The notes: generated from the letters alone by a model not told the origin. Counted from the stretch's first letter, positions 16,946-26,627 are shown. The stretch: DNA of 64,000 nucleotides from Galbibacter mesophilus (GCF_023721415.1 NZ_JAMQVC010000001.1:186001-250000), one strand, 5' to 3'. Numbers and translations: made by a program.

Positions 16946-17132
16946 AAGGGTAACATAATCAAAATTATGGAAATAGGTACTATTTGAAGCTGGAAAATAA
17001 AAACTAATGATAAGGATTATTAAAATCAACGCATTTCGATAAACCAAGGTTTTTGAAATTCGAGCACAGAAAGAACAGATCCCGACGCTGAAGGTCGGGA
17101 TTATAACAGCGAAAGCATTGGCAGATATAAAA

Positions 17133-17167
17133 GAAGCTAAAAACGTTAAGATAACGTTTTTAGCTTC
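17133..17167. terminator. Strong bidirectional terminator downstream of hppA
   Basis: GAAGCTAAAAACGTTA and its exact complement flank a 3-nt loop, and the minus strand continues with TTTT. It lies about 115 bp past the hppA stop and also faces the antitoxin gene side. A second small hairpin (TCCCGAC/GTCGGGA) is at about 17082-17099. Confidence 0.8.
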
Positions 17168-17281
17168 TCAAAACTACCCCAAGTTACTTGCGCCCTACTC
17201 TAAACACAAGCAACAGTTTACCTGTAAATTTAATTATATTATTTTGATTTACAATTATTTACATCGATTTTAACACCCGAT

Positions 17282-19639
17282 TTATTCTTCCTTCTTCATT
17301 TCTTTTACTTGTGCTTCAATCTCTGCAGGTGTTCCTTCAATCACAACTTCCTCTTTCACCATTTCTCCATTTACCATTTTTGAAGTGGTTATAACCGCTT
17401 TTGCCGATTCATACTTTTCCGCATTCGATTTTATAGTAATTTCCTTCTGAATGATTTCTTTTGAATTGGCCACCATGGCTTCAGAAGTATGCCCGCCGAG
17501 AATTGGTGCTATCACCAAGCCAACCAAACAGGTTAATTTAATAAGAATATTCATTGATGGTCCTGAAGTGTCTTTAAAAGGATCTCCTACGGTATCGCCC
17601 GTAACGGCAGCTTTATGAGCATCTGAACCTTTGAAGGTCATTTCCCCGTTAATTTCCACTCCTGCCTCAAAAGACTTTTTAGCATTATCCCAAGCACCTC
17701 CGGCATTATTTTGGAAAATTGCCCACATAACTCCAGACACACAAACACCGGCCATATAACCTCCAAGAGGCTCTGGACCAAATATGAGTCCGATTACAAT
17801 TGGAGTAATGATTGTTAATAGTCCTGGCAATAACATTTCCCTAAGTGCGGCATTGGTAGAAATCTCCACACATTTACCATATTCAGGTTTTGCAGTACCT
17901 TCTAGTATCCCTGGAATCTCCCTAAACTGTCTACGCACTTCTTGGACCATCTCCATCGCCGCTTTACCAACTGACTTCATAGCTAATGCTGAAAAAACTA
18001 CTGGAATCATTCCACCCACAAAGAGTGCAGCCAACACGTCTGCTTTAAAAATATTAATTCCATCAATTCCCGTAAAAGTTACATAGGCCGCAAATAAAGC
18101 CAAGGCTGTTAAAGCTGCAGAAGCAATGGCAAAACCTTTACCAACTGCCGCGGTGGTATTTCCTACGGAATCCAAAATATCAGTACGCTCCCTAACTTCA
18201 GGCTCCAATTCACTCATCTCTGCAACCCCACCTGCATTATCAGCAATAGGACCAAAAGCATCAATGGCCAATTGCATAGCTGTAGTCGCCATCATAGCAG
18301 AAGCTGCCAATGCTACCCCGTAGAAACCAGCCAATTCATAAGACCCATAAATAGCCGCAGCAAATAATAGAACCGACCAAAAAGTGGATTTCATCCCTAC
18401 TGCGAGTCCAGCAATAATATTTGTTGCCGCACCAGTAGAACTGTTTTGAACGATATCCAAGACCGGTTTTTTACCCAAACTGGTATAAAAAGAAGTAACA
18501 TAGGAGATAAGCGCACCCACTGCCAAACCAATACAAGCCGACCAAAATACGTTTATGGAAGGAATGGCTACGGTGTAATCATTTCCGAAGAATTTCATGT
18601 TCATAACCTCCGGAAGCATATAATCAATTAAAAAATAACTGGCTATTAAGGTTAAAATAATCGCAATCCAATTTCCCATATCCAGCGCTTTCTGTACTTG
18701 GGGCTCTTTGGCATCATTCGAAGAAATCTTTACTAGAAATGTTCCAATAATGGAGGCCAGAATACCAATTCCAGCAATCACCAAAGGTAAGAGAATCGGA
18801 CCCATATTATTGAAATCATCCGCGAAAGGAGCATCGATACTCATATCCCGAATAACATAATTTCCCAGCACCATGGCGGCAAGAACCGTTGCGACATAAG
18901 ACCCGAATAAATCAGCACCCATTCCAGCTACATCACCTACATTATCACCAACGTTATCTGCAATGGTTGCGGGGTTTCTAGGGTCATCCTCCGGAATACC
19001 TGCCTCTACTTTTCCAACCAAATCGGCACCCACATCGGCGGCTTTTGTGTAAATTCCGCCCCCAACTCTAGCAAATAAAGCTATGGATTCCGCTCCAAGC
19101 GAAAAACCTGCTAAGGCTTCTAAAACAATGGTCATATCATCATAAAAAGAACTGGAAGTTCCCAGAAATTGTCCAGTAAAAACCAAAAAGAATAGACTCA
19201 ATCCTAGTACTGCTAATCCAGCAACACCAAGCCCCATTACCGTTCCACCACCAAAAGACACTTTTAAAGCTTGCGGCAAACTGGTTTTGGCAGCTTCGGT
19301 AGTTCTTGCATTGGCTTCCGTAGCGATGCGCATACCGATATTTCCTGCGAGAGCAGAAAAAACAGCCCCAATGATAAAAGCAGGAACAATCATCCAACTG
19401 GTAGTTTCCACCAAGACCGATATTCCGAAGAGTGCAATAGAGGCAATAATAACAAAAATGAATAGCAGTCGGTATTCCGCGTTTAGAAAAGCAAGTGCTC
19501 CTTCTTTAATACTTTTGGAAATAGATTGCATGCGTTCGTTCCCAGCGGGTTGGCGTTTTACCCAAGCAGCTTTTATACCCATAAAAATAAGGCCAAGGAT
19601 GGCCATTAAAATTGGAATGTAAATAATATTAGATTTCAT
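17282..19639 (-). CDS. hppA: Membrane-bound ion-translocating pyrophosphatase, K+-dependent type
   Basis: 785 residues with about 16 membrane segments. The substrate motif DDPRNPATIADNVGDNVGD (near residue 218) is intact, as are the second acidic block DNAGGVAEMSELEPEVRERT and the C-terminal DNAKKSFEAG and GDTVGDPFKDT. The sequence GNTTAAVGKGF has Ala and Gly at the two positions that are Lys and Thr in K+-independent enzymes, so this is the K+-dependent subtype. H+ versus Na+ pumping is not resolved. The last 60 or so residues are a hydrophilic, charged tail (ending VKEMKKEE) longer than in many homologues. The gene for soluble pyrophosphatase lies next to it. Confidence 0.95.
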   Translation of the reverse strand: MKSNIIYIPILMAILGLIFMGIKAAWVKRQPAGNERMQSISKSIKEGALAFLNAEYRLLFIFVIIASIALFGISVLVETTSWMIVPAFIIGAVFSALAGNIGMRIATEANARTTEAAKTSLPQALKVSFGGGTVMGLGVAGLAVLGLSLFFLVFTGQFLGTSSSFYDDMTIVLEALAGFSLGAESIALFARVGGGIYTKAADVGADLVGKVEAGIPEDDPRNPATIADNVGDNVGDVAGMGADLFGSYVATVLAAMVLGNYVIRDMSIDAPFADDFNNMGPILLPLVIAGIGILASIIGTFLVKISSNDAKEPQVQKALDMGNWIAIILTLIASYFLIDYMLPEVMNMKFFGNDYTVAIPSINVFWSACIGLAVGALISYVTSFYTSLGKKPVLDIVQNSSTGAATNIIAGLAVGMKSTFWSVLLFAAAIYGSYELAGFYGVALAASAMMATTAMQLAIDAFGPIADNAGGVAEMSELEPEVRERTDILDSVGNTTAAVGKGFAIASAALTALALFAAYVTFTGIDGINIFKADVLAALFVGGMIPVVFSALAMKSVGKAAMEMVQEVRRQFREIPGILEGTAKPEYGKCVEISTNAALREMLLPGLLTIITPIVIGLIFGPEPLGGYMAGVCVSGVMWAIFQNNAGGAWDNAKKSFEAGVEINGEMTFKGSDAHKAAVTGDTVGDPFKDTSGPSMNILIKLTCLVGLVIAPILGGHTSEAMVANSKEIIQKEITIKSNAEKYESAKAVITTSKMVNGEMVKEEVVIEGTPAEIEAQVKEMKKEE

Positions 19640-19870
19640 CTGTTTATATTTATTTCTTTTAAGCAGTTAGATGGGACACCCAAAAACCATCATCCTGGCG
19701 TGTTAGTAATTACTCTATCTTAGTGTGGGGTGTTTTCAAAAAAAGGCGGTGATTCATTTACAAGAAATTGCTAATTGAATCATTTTAATGTGAAGAATAG
19801 GCGGATAATATTTCATATTGATGCGTCGGTTAATTATTAATCTTTATAAATGTAAGCAAATCAATAGAAT

Positions 19871-19905
19871 AAAAAAAGCAGCAACTTTTAGGTTACTGCT
19901 TTTGA
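19871..19905 (-). terminator. Intrinsic terminator of ppa
   Basis: On the minus strand, AAAAGCAGTAAC pairs with GTTGCTGCTTTTTTT (one mismatch) around a short A-rich loop, about 25 bp after the ppa stop. Confidence 0.75.
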
Positions 19906-19928
19906 AATATTTTATGTATTTAAAAAAG

Positions 19929-20456
19929 TTAGTCGATACTCACTTCTTCTCTTGGAACATCACTATCTTGGAAACGGTTGATACATGCAGCTACAATTTC
20001 TTTAGCTTCCTGCAAATTACCCCATCCACCGATGGAAACCTTTTTCTTTTCTAAATCTTTGTACACTTGGAAAAAGTGTTCAATCTCTTTAATTAAGTGC
20101 GGATTTAATTCGCTTAAATCCCTTACACGGTTCCAAATAGGATCGGAAACAGGAACACAAATTACTTTCTCATCAGGTCCTTTCTCGTCTTCCATATGGA
20201 AAACACCAATTGGCTTCACTTCCATAACACAACCTGGGAAGGTAGGCTCGGTAACCAATACCAAAACATCCAACGGATCGCCGTCCAACGCCAACGTTTC
20301 TGGCACGAAACCGTAATCTGCTGGGTACATCATAGATGAAAAAATCATACGATCGTAACGGATTTTCTTTAATTTAAAATCGTACTCGTATTTGTTTCTG
20401 CTCCCCTTTGGGATTTCGATAAGCACATCGAAAGACTCTATTTGATCTGAACTCAT
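19929..20456 (-). CDS. ppa: Inorganic pyrophosphatase, soluble family I
   Basis: 175 residues, the normal length. GSRNKYEYDFKLKKIRYDR, YPADYGFVPETLALDGDPLDVLV and KVSIGGWGNLQEAKEIV carry the Mg2+/PPi-binding acidic residues of family I enzymes. It hydrolyses cytosolic pyrophosphate from biosynthesis. The gene precedes hppA on the same strand but has its own terminator and a near-consensus promoter at 20528-20558, so the two pyrophosphatases are adjacent yet likely separate units. Confidence 0.96.
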   Translation of the reverse strand: MSSDQIESFDVLIEIPKGSRNKYEYDFKLKKIRYDRMIFSSMMYPADYGFVPETLALDGDPLDVLVLVTEPTFPGCVMEVKPIGVFHMEDEKGPDEKVICVPVSDPIWNRVRDLSELNPHLIKEIEHFFQVYKDLEKKKVSIGGWGNLQEAKEIVAACINRFQDSDVPREEVSID

Positions 20457-20527
20457 TTATTTATTGAATTGTAAATCCAGCGCTAATGAACTTCTGAATT
20501 TGTTTATTACTTCTTTAAAATGGAGTG

Positions 20528-20558
20528 CAAAAGTAGTGAAATACTGCATTAAAAGCAA
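20528..20558 (-). promoter_or_regulatory. Promoter of ppa
   Basis: On the minus strand, TTG (20558-20556), 20 nt, TACTTTTG (20535-20528): a full match to the Bacteroidota housekeeping consensus, 72 bp upstream of the ppa start. Confidence 0.65.
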
Positions 20559-20703
20559 CGAAAGAAAGATTAAGTTATGGTTAAAGTGGTTGGAGGCTGG
20601 GTGTTAGAAGACTGGATAGCTTACACCTACCCAATCCTTCAAGTCCACACGATATAATCGTGCGGTAGCGGATAAAACCTATTTCCTTGAATATAAATGA
20701 GAC

Positions 20704-20848
20704 TTCCCGCAAGCTGAGGAACGCTTCCTTCGTCCCGGTGACCCTTCCCTCATCTTCATCAGCCTTTCCCGCGCCCTAATTTACCCTCCCCGCGTAGGCA
20801 ATCACCTTTCCCGCAAGCAAATCACCCTCCCCGCGGCGCGGGAATAGT
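20704..20848. repeat. Array of about 21-bp units with TTCCCGC heptamer
   Basis: Seven units start at 20704, 20725, 20745, 20766, 20787, 20808 and 20828, spaced 21, 20, 21, 21, 21 and 20 bp. Each begins with a TTCCCGC-like heptamer (TTCCCGC, TTCCTTC, TTCCCTC, TTCCCGC, TCCCCGC, TTCCCGC, TCCCCGC) followed by 13-14 variable bases. The stretch is strikingly GC-rich for this AT-rich genome. It has the same design as the TTGCTAC array at 45994-46182. Function unknown. Confidence 0.8.
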
Positions 20849-20856
20849 ATTTTTTG

Positions 20857-21065
20857 ATGAAGGAAGTGAAATAAACTACAAAATAATGGCTACGTATAAT
20901 TTTCAACCTAAATATTGAATGCTGGAAGCTGGGTGATTGCTGAATGTCGGAAAATTTTCATCCTCAATCCTTTCAATTAACTAAATTCATAATTAACCAA
21001 TAACTAATTGCCTTTTCAACTCCTTCCCTACTTAACTCTTTACCTCCTTAACTCAACAAAAAAAC
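20857..21065. other. Rest of the ppa upstream spacer: no gene seen
   Basis: The 609-bp spacer 20457-21065 holds the ppa promoter, the TTCCCGC array and, on either side, low-complexity sequence. There are GGAGGCTGGGTG-like and GGAAGCTGGGTG-like stretches near 20588 and 20927, and AACT-rich sequence near 20990-21055. A palindrome CACGATATAATCGTG lies near 20647. No convincing coding frame or RNA gene was found. Confidence 0.6.
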
Positions 21066-23558
21066 CTAAAAAACAAACTCTAAATTCCCAGTAATGGAGA
21101 ACGGTCTTGCATCGGGGATATCGAGATAATTTCCTCGGAAGTTAAAGTCGATACGCAACAGTTTAAAAATGTTGGCAACCCCAAATGAATATTCGTAATA
21201 AACATTTTCGGAAGGCGCCCTTAACATAGCTCCCGCAGGCGCACTAAGCGCTATATTTTCATCGGAAATTTCACCCCAAACTCCGCGCAAGCCCACAATT
21301 TCACGTAAATCCAATTTCTTTAAAAACGGAATTTTCGAGAAGAGACGTCCGTTGAAATTGTGTTCAATCTGTCCAGAAACATAAGTATCGGTTACAAATT
21401 CGTAGAAATTTAAGTTAGGAAACGTATTAAAAATGGAGAAATAGGTTTGGTTTCCAGGAATGGGACTCAACAAACCTAAAGGAACGGCTCCGAATGTTTT
21501 TCCTGTTTCTATTGTGGTAATAGTGCGTCCCAATCCCCCCAACTGGAACGGTTGACGATAATAAAACTGTAATTTTTCGTAGTTGAAATCACTTTCCAAA
21601 AAGCCTTCTAGTCCGGCAGTGTACACTAAATACAATCGAGGAAAATTACTGCTAACGTTATTTCTTTCCACACCATAGCCCGTTGTTTTACGTCCAGGCG
21701 TAAAATCGATGGAAACATTAATATCAAACTGTTTTGTTTCGCTAGAAATTCCGCCTGGAGCTTCCGGATCAACGTAATCTAAGTTGAAATCATCTGGCAA
21801 CGCTGAGCGCAATGTTCTAAAATTGGTTTCTGTACGAAGCACAAAATTCTTCATAGGCTCGTATTGCACCCCGAATGTTGTCAAGTTTATATCCGTAAGG
21901 GTGTTGTTGGCGCCTGCAGTGAAAATAGCAGACGAAGCAAAACTACGACCTAAAACATCTGAAGAAGACGTTAAACTGGTTCCCAATTGCTCAATATCCC
22001 TTCGGGTCCCTCCAGAAATTATCAATCTATTTTTTCTATCCAGCAACCACTTCGCAGAAATACCGTATTTAAACTTTTTGTCTTTAAATCCGTAAGCAGT
22101 GTACCCTTCAATTCGCCAAGGATCATTAGGCCCTGAATAGGTTCTTCCCCCTGTACGAAGACGTATTCCTTCTGCTTCGTTATATCCAAAAGTGGAATAA
22201 ATAGGTCCGTAGTCAAAATTAATACTTGGAAATTCCACATATCCAGAAACCAAAATAGTCGCCAAATCGGTTAGGCGCTTAAACTTGGGCACCGTTTTTA
22301 AAGTGTCCAGCATTTTGTACACCCCACGCTCGTCATCATTTAAACTTTCCAATCTGTTCTGATTCCAAAAAGTACTATCACGATTGTAAACCACCTCATT
22401 GTAAGGATCTACACGTTTGGTGTAAAAACTCTTTGGCTTCTCTTCATCAAAAACGTAATTATTGTAAACCGTGGTGCGTTTTCCATAAAGTCCACGGGAT
22501 TCTTCTTTTTTCCGAAGGCTAAAGTCACTCAATAAATAATCCCTTTTCAGCAGAAAAACCGAATCGCTCAATACTTCAAACTCCTGCTCAATATACAGTT
22601 CTTTCACCCAATTAATGTTGGCACTCTTAGAAACCTGCATATTAATATCCTTTACCGCAAAAGTGGTGTCGTTCACCCAAAAATCACCTTTAAAGGTCAT
22701 TTCATTTTTGCGTCGAGGATAATACACAATATTATAACACCATTTATTGTCTATAAAAGCACTGTCTGAAAGCACATAATTATAAACATCCACGCCCGTT
22801 TTGGAAAGCGGACTCACAAAACTTTTATTGAAGAGTTTTATGTAATTGTTATAAATATTATAATCGGCATACAGATCTTTAACAAAGGAAATAATACTCT
22901 GATTGTTGCTGAAGCCAGAGTTTTGATTCCCGCGCAGTTTTTCAATTTTCTCATTAAGCTTGTTATCTCCGTATACTTCGGAAACGGCCTCGTTGATAAA
23001 AATAGGCAAATACGTTTTTCCTGTGATATTGGATGTATCTACTTCATCAAAAATAAATTCCATTCCGTTGAAGATTTTTCGACTCATAAAAGCACTATCT
23101 ACTGTATTGAAATCGAATTCTATTTTTTCGTATTTGTTATATTTATATTGATCAAAAAGGTAAATCCCGTTTTGTCGTTTCTTTGCCCATATTTTTTTCA
23201 GAATAGCAATCGCCGGATTACCTTTTTTGGGCTGTTTCCCAACGTAAAGAACAACTTCATCCAGCTCCTCCCCTTCGTTAAGCACCACTTTAAGATTGTA
23301 ATTGGCTTTTTTCTCCAGTTTTAAAACTTCCGTAGCAAACCCAAGCAATGAAACCGTTAGGGAATCATAACTTTTCTCTGATTCTAAGTAAAATCGTCCT
23401 TCCTCATTGGTAATGGTTCCCTCCGTAGAATTAGGGAACATAACATTGGCGTAAGGAATTTCTATCCCTGCTCCATCCACCACCACACCACTTACTTTGG
23501 TTTGGGCGGAAAGCATTAACGTGAATAAAATTAAAATTAGGGATAGTAAATACTTCAT
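21066..23558 (-). CDS. DUF5686 / CarboxypepD_reg-like outer-membrane protein
   Basis: 830 residues from ATG 23558. The frame extends to 23576, but those bases belong to the pdhB terminator, so the shorter start is preferred. A signal peptide (MKYLLSLILILFTLMLSAQ) is followed by a carboxypeptidase-regulatory-like beta-sandwich (about residues 22-95; TKVSGVVVDGAGIEIPYANV, ITNEEGRFYLES). A long DUF5686-type region follows, ending in an aromatic-rich barrel (last residues SITGNLEFVF). The architecture resembles TonB-independent outer-membrane proteins of Flavobacteriia. The role is unknown; surface or periplasmic assembly is a guess. It stands alone between pdhB and ppa. Confidence 0.85.
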   Translation of the reverse strand: MKYLLSLILILFTLMLSAQTKVSGVVVDGAGIEIPYANVMFPNSTEGTITNEEGRFYLESEKSYDSLTVSLLGFATEVLKLEKKANYNLKVVLNEGEELDEVVLYVGKQPKKGNPAIAILKKIWAKKRQNGIYLFDQYKYNKYEKIEFDFNTVDSAFMSRKIFNGMEFIFDEVDTSNITGKTYLPIFINEAVSEVYGDNKLNEKIEKLRGNQNSGFSNNQSIISFVKDLYADYNIYNNYIKLFNKSFVSPLSKTGVDVYNYVLSDSAFIDNKWCYNIVYYPRRKNEMTFKGDFWVNDTTFAVKDINMQVSKSANINWVKELYIEQEFEVLSDSVFLLKRDYLLSDFSLRKKEESRGLYGKRTTVYNNYVFDEEKPKSFYTKRVDPYNEVVYNRDSTFWNQNRLESLNDDERGVYKMLDTLKTVPKFKRLTDLATILVSGYVEFPSINFDYGPIYSTFGYNEAEGIRLRTGGRTYSGPNDPWRIEGYTAYGFKDKKFKYGISAKWLLDRKNRLIISGGTRRDIEQLGTSLTSSSDVLGRSFASSAIFTAGANNTLTDINLTTFGVQYEPMKNFVLRTETNFRTLRSALPDDFNLDYVDPEAPGGISSETKQFDINVSIDFTPGRKTTGYGVERNNVSSNFPRLYLVYTAGLEGFLESDFNYEKLQFYYRQPFQLGGLGRTITTIETGKTFGAVPLGLLSPIPGNQTYFSIFNTFPNLNFYEFVTDTYVSGQIEHNFNGRLFSKIPFLKKLDLREIVGLRGVWGEISDENIALSAPAGAMLRAPSENVYYEYSFGVANIFKLLRIDFNFRGNYLDIPDARPFSITGNLEFVF

Positions 23559-23567
23559 AAAACAAAA

Positions 23568-23601
23568 AAACTTCACTGGCTAAAGATAGTCAGTGAAGTT
23601 A
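23568..23601 (-). terminator. Intrinsic terminator of pdhB
   Basis: AACTTCACTG and CAGTGAAGTT form a 10-bp stem. On the minus strand the stem is followed by TTTTTTTG, 20 bp after the pdhB stop. It occupies the region where an extended DUF5686 start would otherwise lie. Confidence 0.8.
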
Positions 23602-23620
23602 TAATAACGGTAAAAATCTC

Positions 23621-24598
23621 TTATTTGTATAAAACTTTTTTTACAGCTTTGATAACATCTTCATAATTAGGCAACCATTCCTCCAAAAGAACAGGAGAAT
23701 ATGGTGCAGGTGTATCTGCTGTATTTATTTTTACGATAGGCGCATCTAAAAAGTCGAATGCTTTGGATTGCACTTGGTACGTAATTTCAGTAGCAACGTT
23801 ACCAAAAGGCCAAGCTTCTTCCAGAATAACCAATCGATTTGTTTTCTTAACGGATTTTAGAATGGCTTCATGATCCATCGGTCTAACCGTTCTTAAATCT
23901 ATAATTTCACAACTGATGCCATCTTTTTCAAGTTCATCGGCTGCTTTATAAGCTTCTTTAATAATTTTTCCGAAGGAAACAATAGTTACATCTTTCCCTT
24001 CTCTTTTAATATCAGCAATACCTAACGGGATTGTGTATTCATCTTCTGGCACCTCACCTTTATCACCATACATTTGCTCCGACTCCATGAAAATCACTGG
24101 ATCGTCATCGCGGATAGCTGCTTTTAAAAGGCCTTTCGCATCGTAAGGATTTGATGGAACTACAACTTTCAATCCAGGCGTGTTTGCAAACCAATTTTCA
24201 AAAGCCTGAGAGTGGGTTGCCCCTAACTGACCTGCAGAAGCTGTTGGACCACGAAATACAATAGGACAATTAAACTGTCCGCCAGACATTTGGCGAATCT
24301 TTGCAGCGTTGTTTATAATCTGGTCGATCCCTACCAAGGCGAAGTTAAAAGTCATAAACTCAATAATAGGTCGGTTACCATTCATGGCAGAACCCACACC
24401 GATCCCGGCAAAACCAAGCTCAGAAATTGGAGTATCCAATACGCGTTCTGGGCCAAATTCGTCTAACATTCCTTTAGAAGCTTTGTACGCACCGTTGTAT
24501 TCGGCTACCTCTTCACCCATTAAGTAAATCGATTCGTCCCTACGCATCTCTTCGCTCATCGCCTCGCATACGGCTTCTCTAAACTGAATTGTTTTCAT
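23621..24598 (-). CDS. pdhB: Pyruvate dehydrogenase E1 component, beta subunit
   Basis: 325 residues, a full-length transketolase-like beta subunit. MGEEVAEYNGAYKASKGML, RVLDTPISELGFAGIGVGSA (with the E that activates thiamine diphosphate) and the C-terminal domain EIIDLRTVRPMDHEAI...VILEEAWPFG are characteristic. With E1 alpha it decarboxylates pyruvate (or a branched-chain 2-oxo acid) and loads the E2 lipoyl group; pyruvate is the likelier substrate. The alpha and E2 genes are not adjacent. A lipoyl-supplying lipB is elsewhere in the window. Divergent from etfBA. Confidence 0.9.
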   Translation of the reverse strand: MKTIQFREAVCEAMSEEMRRDESIYLMGEEVAEYNGAYKASKGMLDEFGPERVLDTPISELGFAGIGVGSAMNGNRPIIEFMTFNFALVGIDQIINNAAKIRQMSGGQFNCPIVFRGPTASAGQLGATHSQAFENWFANTPGLKVVVPSNPYDAKGLLKAAIRDDDPVIFMESEQMYGDKGEVPEDEYTIPLGIADIKREGKDVTIVSFGKIIKEAYKAADELEKDGISCEIIDLRTVRPMDHEAILKSVKKTNRLVILEEAWPFGNVATEITYQVQSKAFDFLDAPIVKINTADTPAPYSPVLLEEWLPNYEDVIKAVKKVLYK

Positions 24599-24641
24599 TT
24601 ATTGTATTTGATATTATTAACGTCTGTTTTTTTAGGCTTAG

Positions 24642-24673
24642 CAAAAATAGTAATTCTTACTCAACTAACTCAA
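24642..24673 (-). promoter_or_regulatory. Promoter of pdhB
   Basis: TTG (24673-24671), 21 nt, TATTTTTG (24649-24642) on the minus strand: a full consensus match, 44 bp before the pdhB start. Confidence 0.6.
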
Positions 24674-24774
24674 TAAGATTTTAATAAAAAATTATTATGC
24701 ATGCATAGCATATTTTGGAAATTATCAGTATCTTCGTAGCACGTTTAGTAAAATCACAAAAAATTACCTAAAAT

Positions 24775-25515
24775 ATGAAGATATTAGTGTGTATAAGCCA
24801 CGTACCAGACACTACATCAAAGATAAACTTTACTGATGGAGACACCAAGTTTGATACAAATGGCGTGCAATTTGTTATAAATCCGAATGATGAATTTGGT
24901 TTAACACGTGCCATGTGGTTCAAAGAAAAGCAAGGAGCAAGTGTAACCGTTGTTAATGTTGGAGAGGCAGATACAGAGCCTACCCTTAGAAGAGCATTAG
25001 CTATTGGTGCAGACGAGGCTATTAGAATAAATACAAAACCTACTGATGGTTTTTTCGTTGCCAAACAATTGGCGGCTATCGCCAAAGATTTTGATTTGGT
25101 GATTGCAGGAAGAGAATCGATTGACTATAACGGCGGAATGGTTCCAGGTATGCTAGCCACCTTAATTGATGCAAATTTTGTGAATAACTGTATCAGTTTA
25201 GAAGTGGAAGGTCAAACGGCAACGGCTATCCGTGAAATCGATGGTGGAAAAGAAACCTTAAAAACTTCTTTCCCTCTTGTAATAGGCGGACAAAAAGGAT
25301 TGGTAGAAGAAAGCGACCTTAAAATACCTAACATGAGAGGTATTATGATGGCGCGTAAAAAATCTTTAGATGTAAAAGAACCTGTTGACGGAGGTAACGC
25401 TACGAAGGCTGTTTCTTTTGAAAAACCAGCACCTAAAGGAGACGTTAAAATGGTTTCACCTGATAATTTAGATGAATTGGTGAATCTATTACACAACGAC
25501 GCGAAAGTAATATAA
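24775..25515 (+). CDS. etfB: Electron transfer flavoprotein, beta subunit
   Basis: 246 residues. MKILVCISHVPDT, FVINPNDEFGLTRAMWFKEK, IAGRESIDYNGGMVPGMLA and DLKIPNMRGIMMARKKSL are typical of EtfB, which binds AMP and helps form the FAD site with EtfA. The dimer passes electrons from acyl-CoA dehydrogenases to the quinone pool. A -7-like box TATCTTCG is at 24729-24736. EtfA follows 118 bp later on the same strand. The spacer contains AACTTTT-rich low-complexity sequence. Confidence 0.95.
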   Translation: MKILVCISHVPDTTSKINFTDGDTKFDTNGVQFVINPNDEFGLTRAMWFKEKQGASVTVVNVGEADTEPTLRRALAIGADEAIRINTKPTDGFFVAKQLAAIAKDFDLVIAGRESIDYNGGMVPGMLATLIDANFVNNCISLEVEGQTATAIREIDGGKETLKTSFPLVIGGQKGLVEESDLKIPNMRGIMMARKKSLDVKEPVDGGNATKAVSFEKPAPKGDVKMVSPDNLDELVNLLHNDAKVI

Positions 25516-25633
25516 CAAAACATAAAGTGAAAAGATAAAGGTAGGGAGCTGAATAGAAATTAGAATCGCTCTCTACATTGAGAAACACTCAACTTTTAAC
25601 TTTTTAACTTTTAACTTTTTTAACTAAAAACAT

Positions 25634-26602
25634 ATGTCTGTTCTTGTATATACCGAAACCGAAAACGGAAAACTTAAAAAAACAGCTTTTGAAGTTGCTT
25701 CCTACGCAAAAGGCGTAGCAGATATGCTTGGCACAAGCGTAACTGCCGTTGCCGTTAATGCTGATGACGTGAGCGAACTTGGAAAGTATGGTGTAGAAAA
25801 AGTTTTGACCGTTTCAAATGATAAACTGAATAATTTTAACGCCAAAGCATATGCAGATGTGCTAAAGCAAGCTGCCGAAAAGGAAAGCAGTAAAGTAGTA
25901 GTGGTCAGTTCTAGCGCAAATGCCAAGTTCTTAGCTCCTATTTTAGCGGTAAACTTAAACGCTGGTTACGCTTCTAACGTGGTTGCATTACCAGAAAGTG
26001 ACAGCCCGTTTAAAGTGAAACGTACTGCTTTTACCAATAAAGCTTTTAATGTTACTGAAATTACTACGGATGTAAAATTGGTAGGATTGTCTAAAAACGC
26101 TTTTGGACTGAAAGAAAGCGATGGTGCCGCTTCAACTGAAGATTTTTCACCATCGTTGAATGATGCTGATTTTACTACGGAAGTTTCTTCTGTAGATAAG
26201 GTTACTGGGAAAGTGCCAATTGCTGATGCAGAAATCGTTGTTTCTGGAGGTCGCGGACTAAAAGGCCCTGAAAACTGGGGAATGGTTGAAGAATTGGCTG
26301 ATGTTTTAGGTGCTGCCACAGCTTGCTCCAAACCTGTTTCAGATATGGGATGGAGACCGCATAGCGAGCACGTTGGACAAACAGGAAAGCCTGTTGCCTC
26401 CAATTTATACATCGCAATCGGTATTTCTGGAGCCATTCAACATTTGGCTGGTATCAATGCTTCCAAAGTAAAAGTGGTTATCAATAACGATCCAGAAGCG
26501 CCTTTCTTTAAAGCCGCAGATTACGGTGTTGTTGGGGATGCCTTTGAGGTTGTTCCTCAGCTAATCGAAAAATTGAAAGAATTTAAAGCGAATAACGCAT
26601 AA
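25634..26602 (+). CDS. etfA: Electron transfer flavoprotein, alpha subunit
   Basis: 322 residues. The N-terminal domain is followed by the FAD-binding C-terminal domain with VVSGGRGLKGPENWGMVEEL, GWRPHSEHVGQTGKPV, YIAIGISGAIQHLAG and VINNDPEAPFFKAADYGVVG, the full ETF-alpha signature. It is the partner of the upstream etfB. A GGCTGTCTAAATT/AATTTAGACAGCC hairpin about 25 bp after the stop ends the transcript. Confidence 0.96.
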   Translation: MSVLVYTETENGKLKKTAFEVASYAKGVADMLGTSVTAVAVNADDVSELGKYGVEKVLTVSNDKLNNFNAKAYADVLKQAAEKESSKVVVVSSSANAKFLAPILAVNLNAGYASNVVALPESDSPFKVKRTAFTNKAFNVTEITTDVKLVGLSKNAFGLKESDGAASTEDFSPSLNDADFTTEVSSVDKVTGKVPIADAEIVVSGGRGLKGPENWGMVEELADVLGAATACSKPVSDMGWRPHSEHVGQTGKPVASNLYIAIGISGAIQHLAGINASKVKVVINNDPEAPFFKAADYGVVGDAFEVVPQLIEKLKEFKANNA

Positions 26603-26627
26603 TTTTTGTTAAATTGTGCCCCTAAAG

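Noticed and set aside
16946-17047. Hydrophobic N-terminal extension of the antitoxin
   Set aside because: Phd/YefM proteins are not membrane anchored, and the -7 box TAATTTTG lies inside this stretch.
17101-17270. Open plus-strand frame reading KALADIKEAKNVKITFLASQ
   Set aside because: It runs through the hppA terminator hairpin, has no start signal and matches nothing I know.
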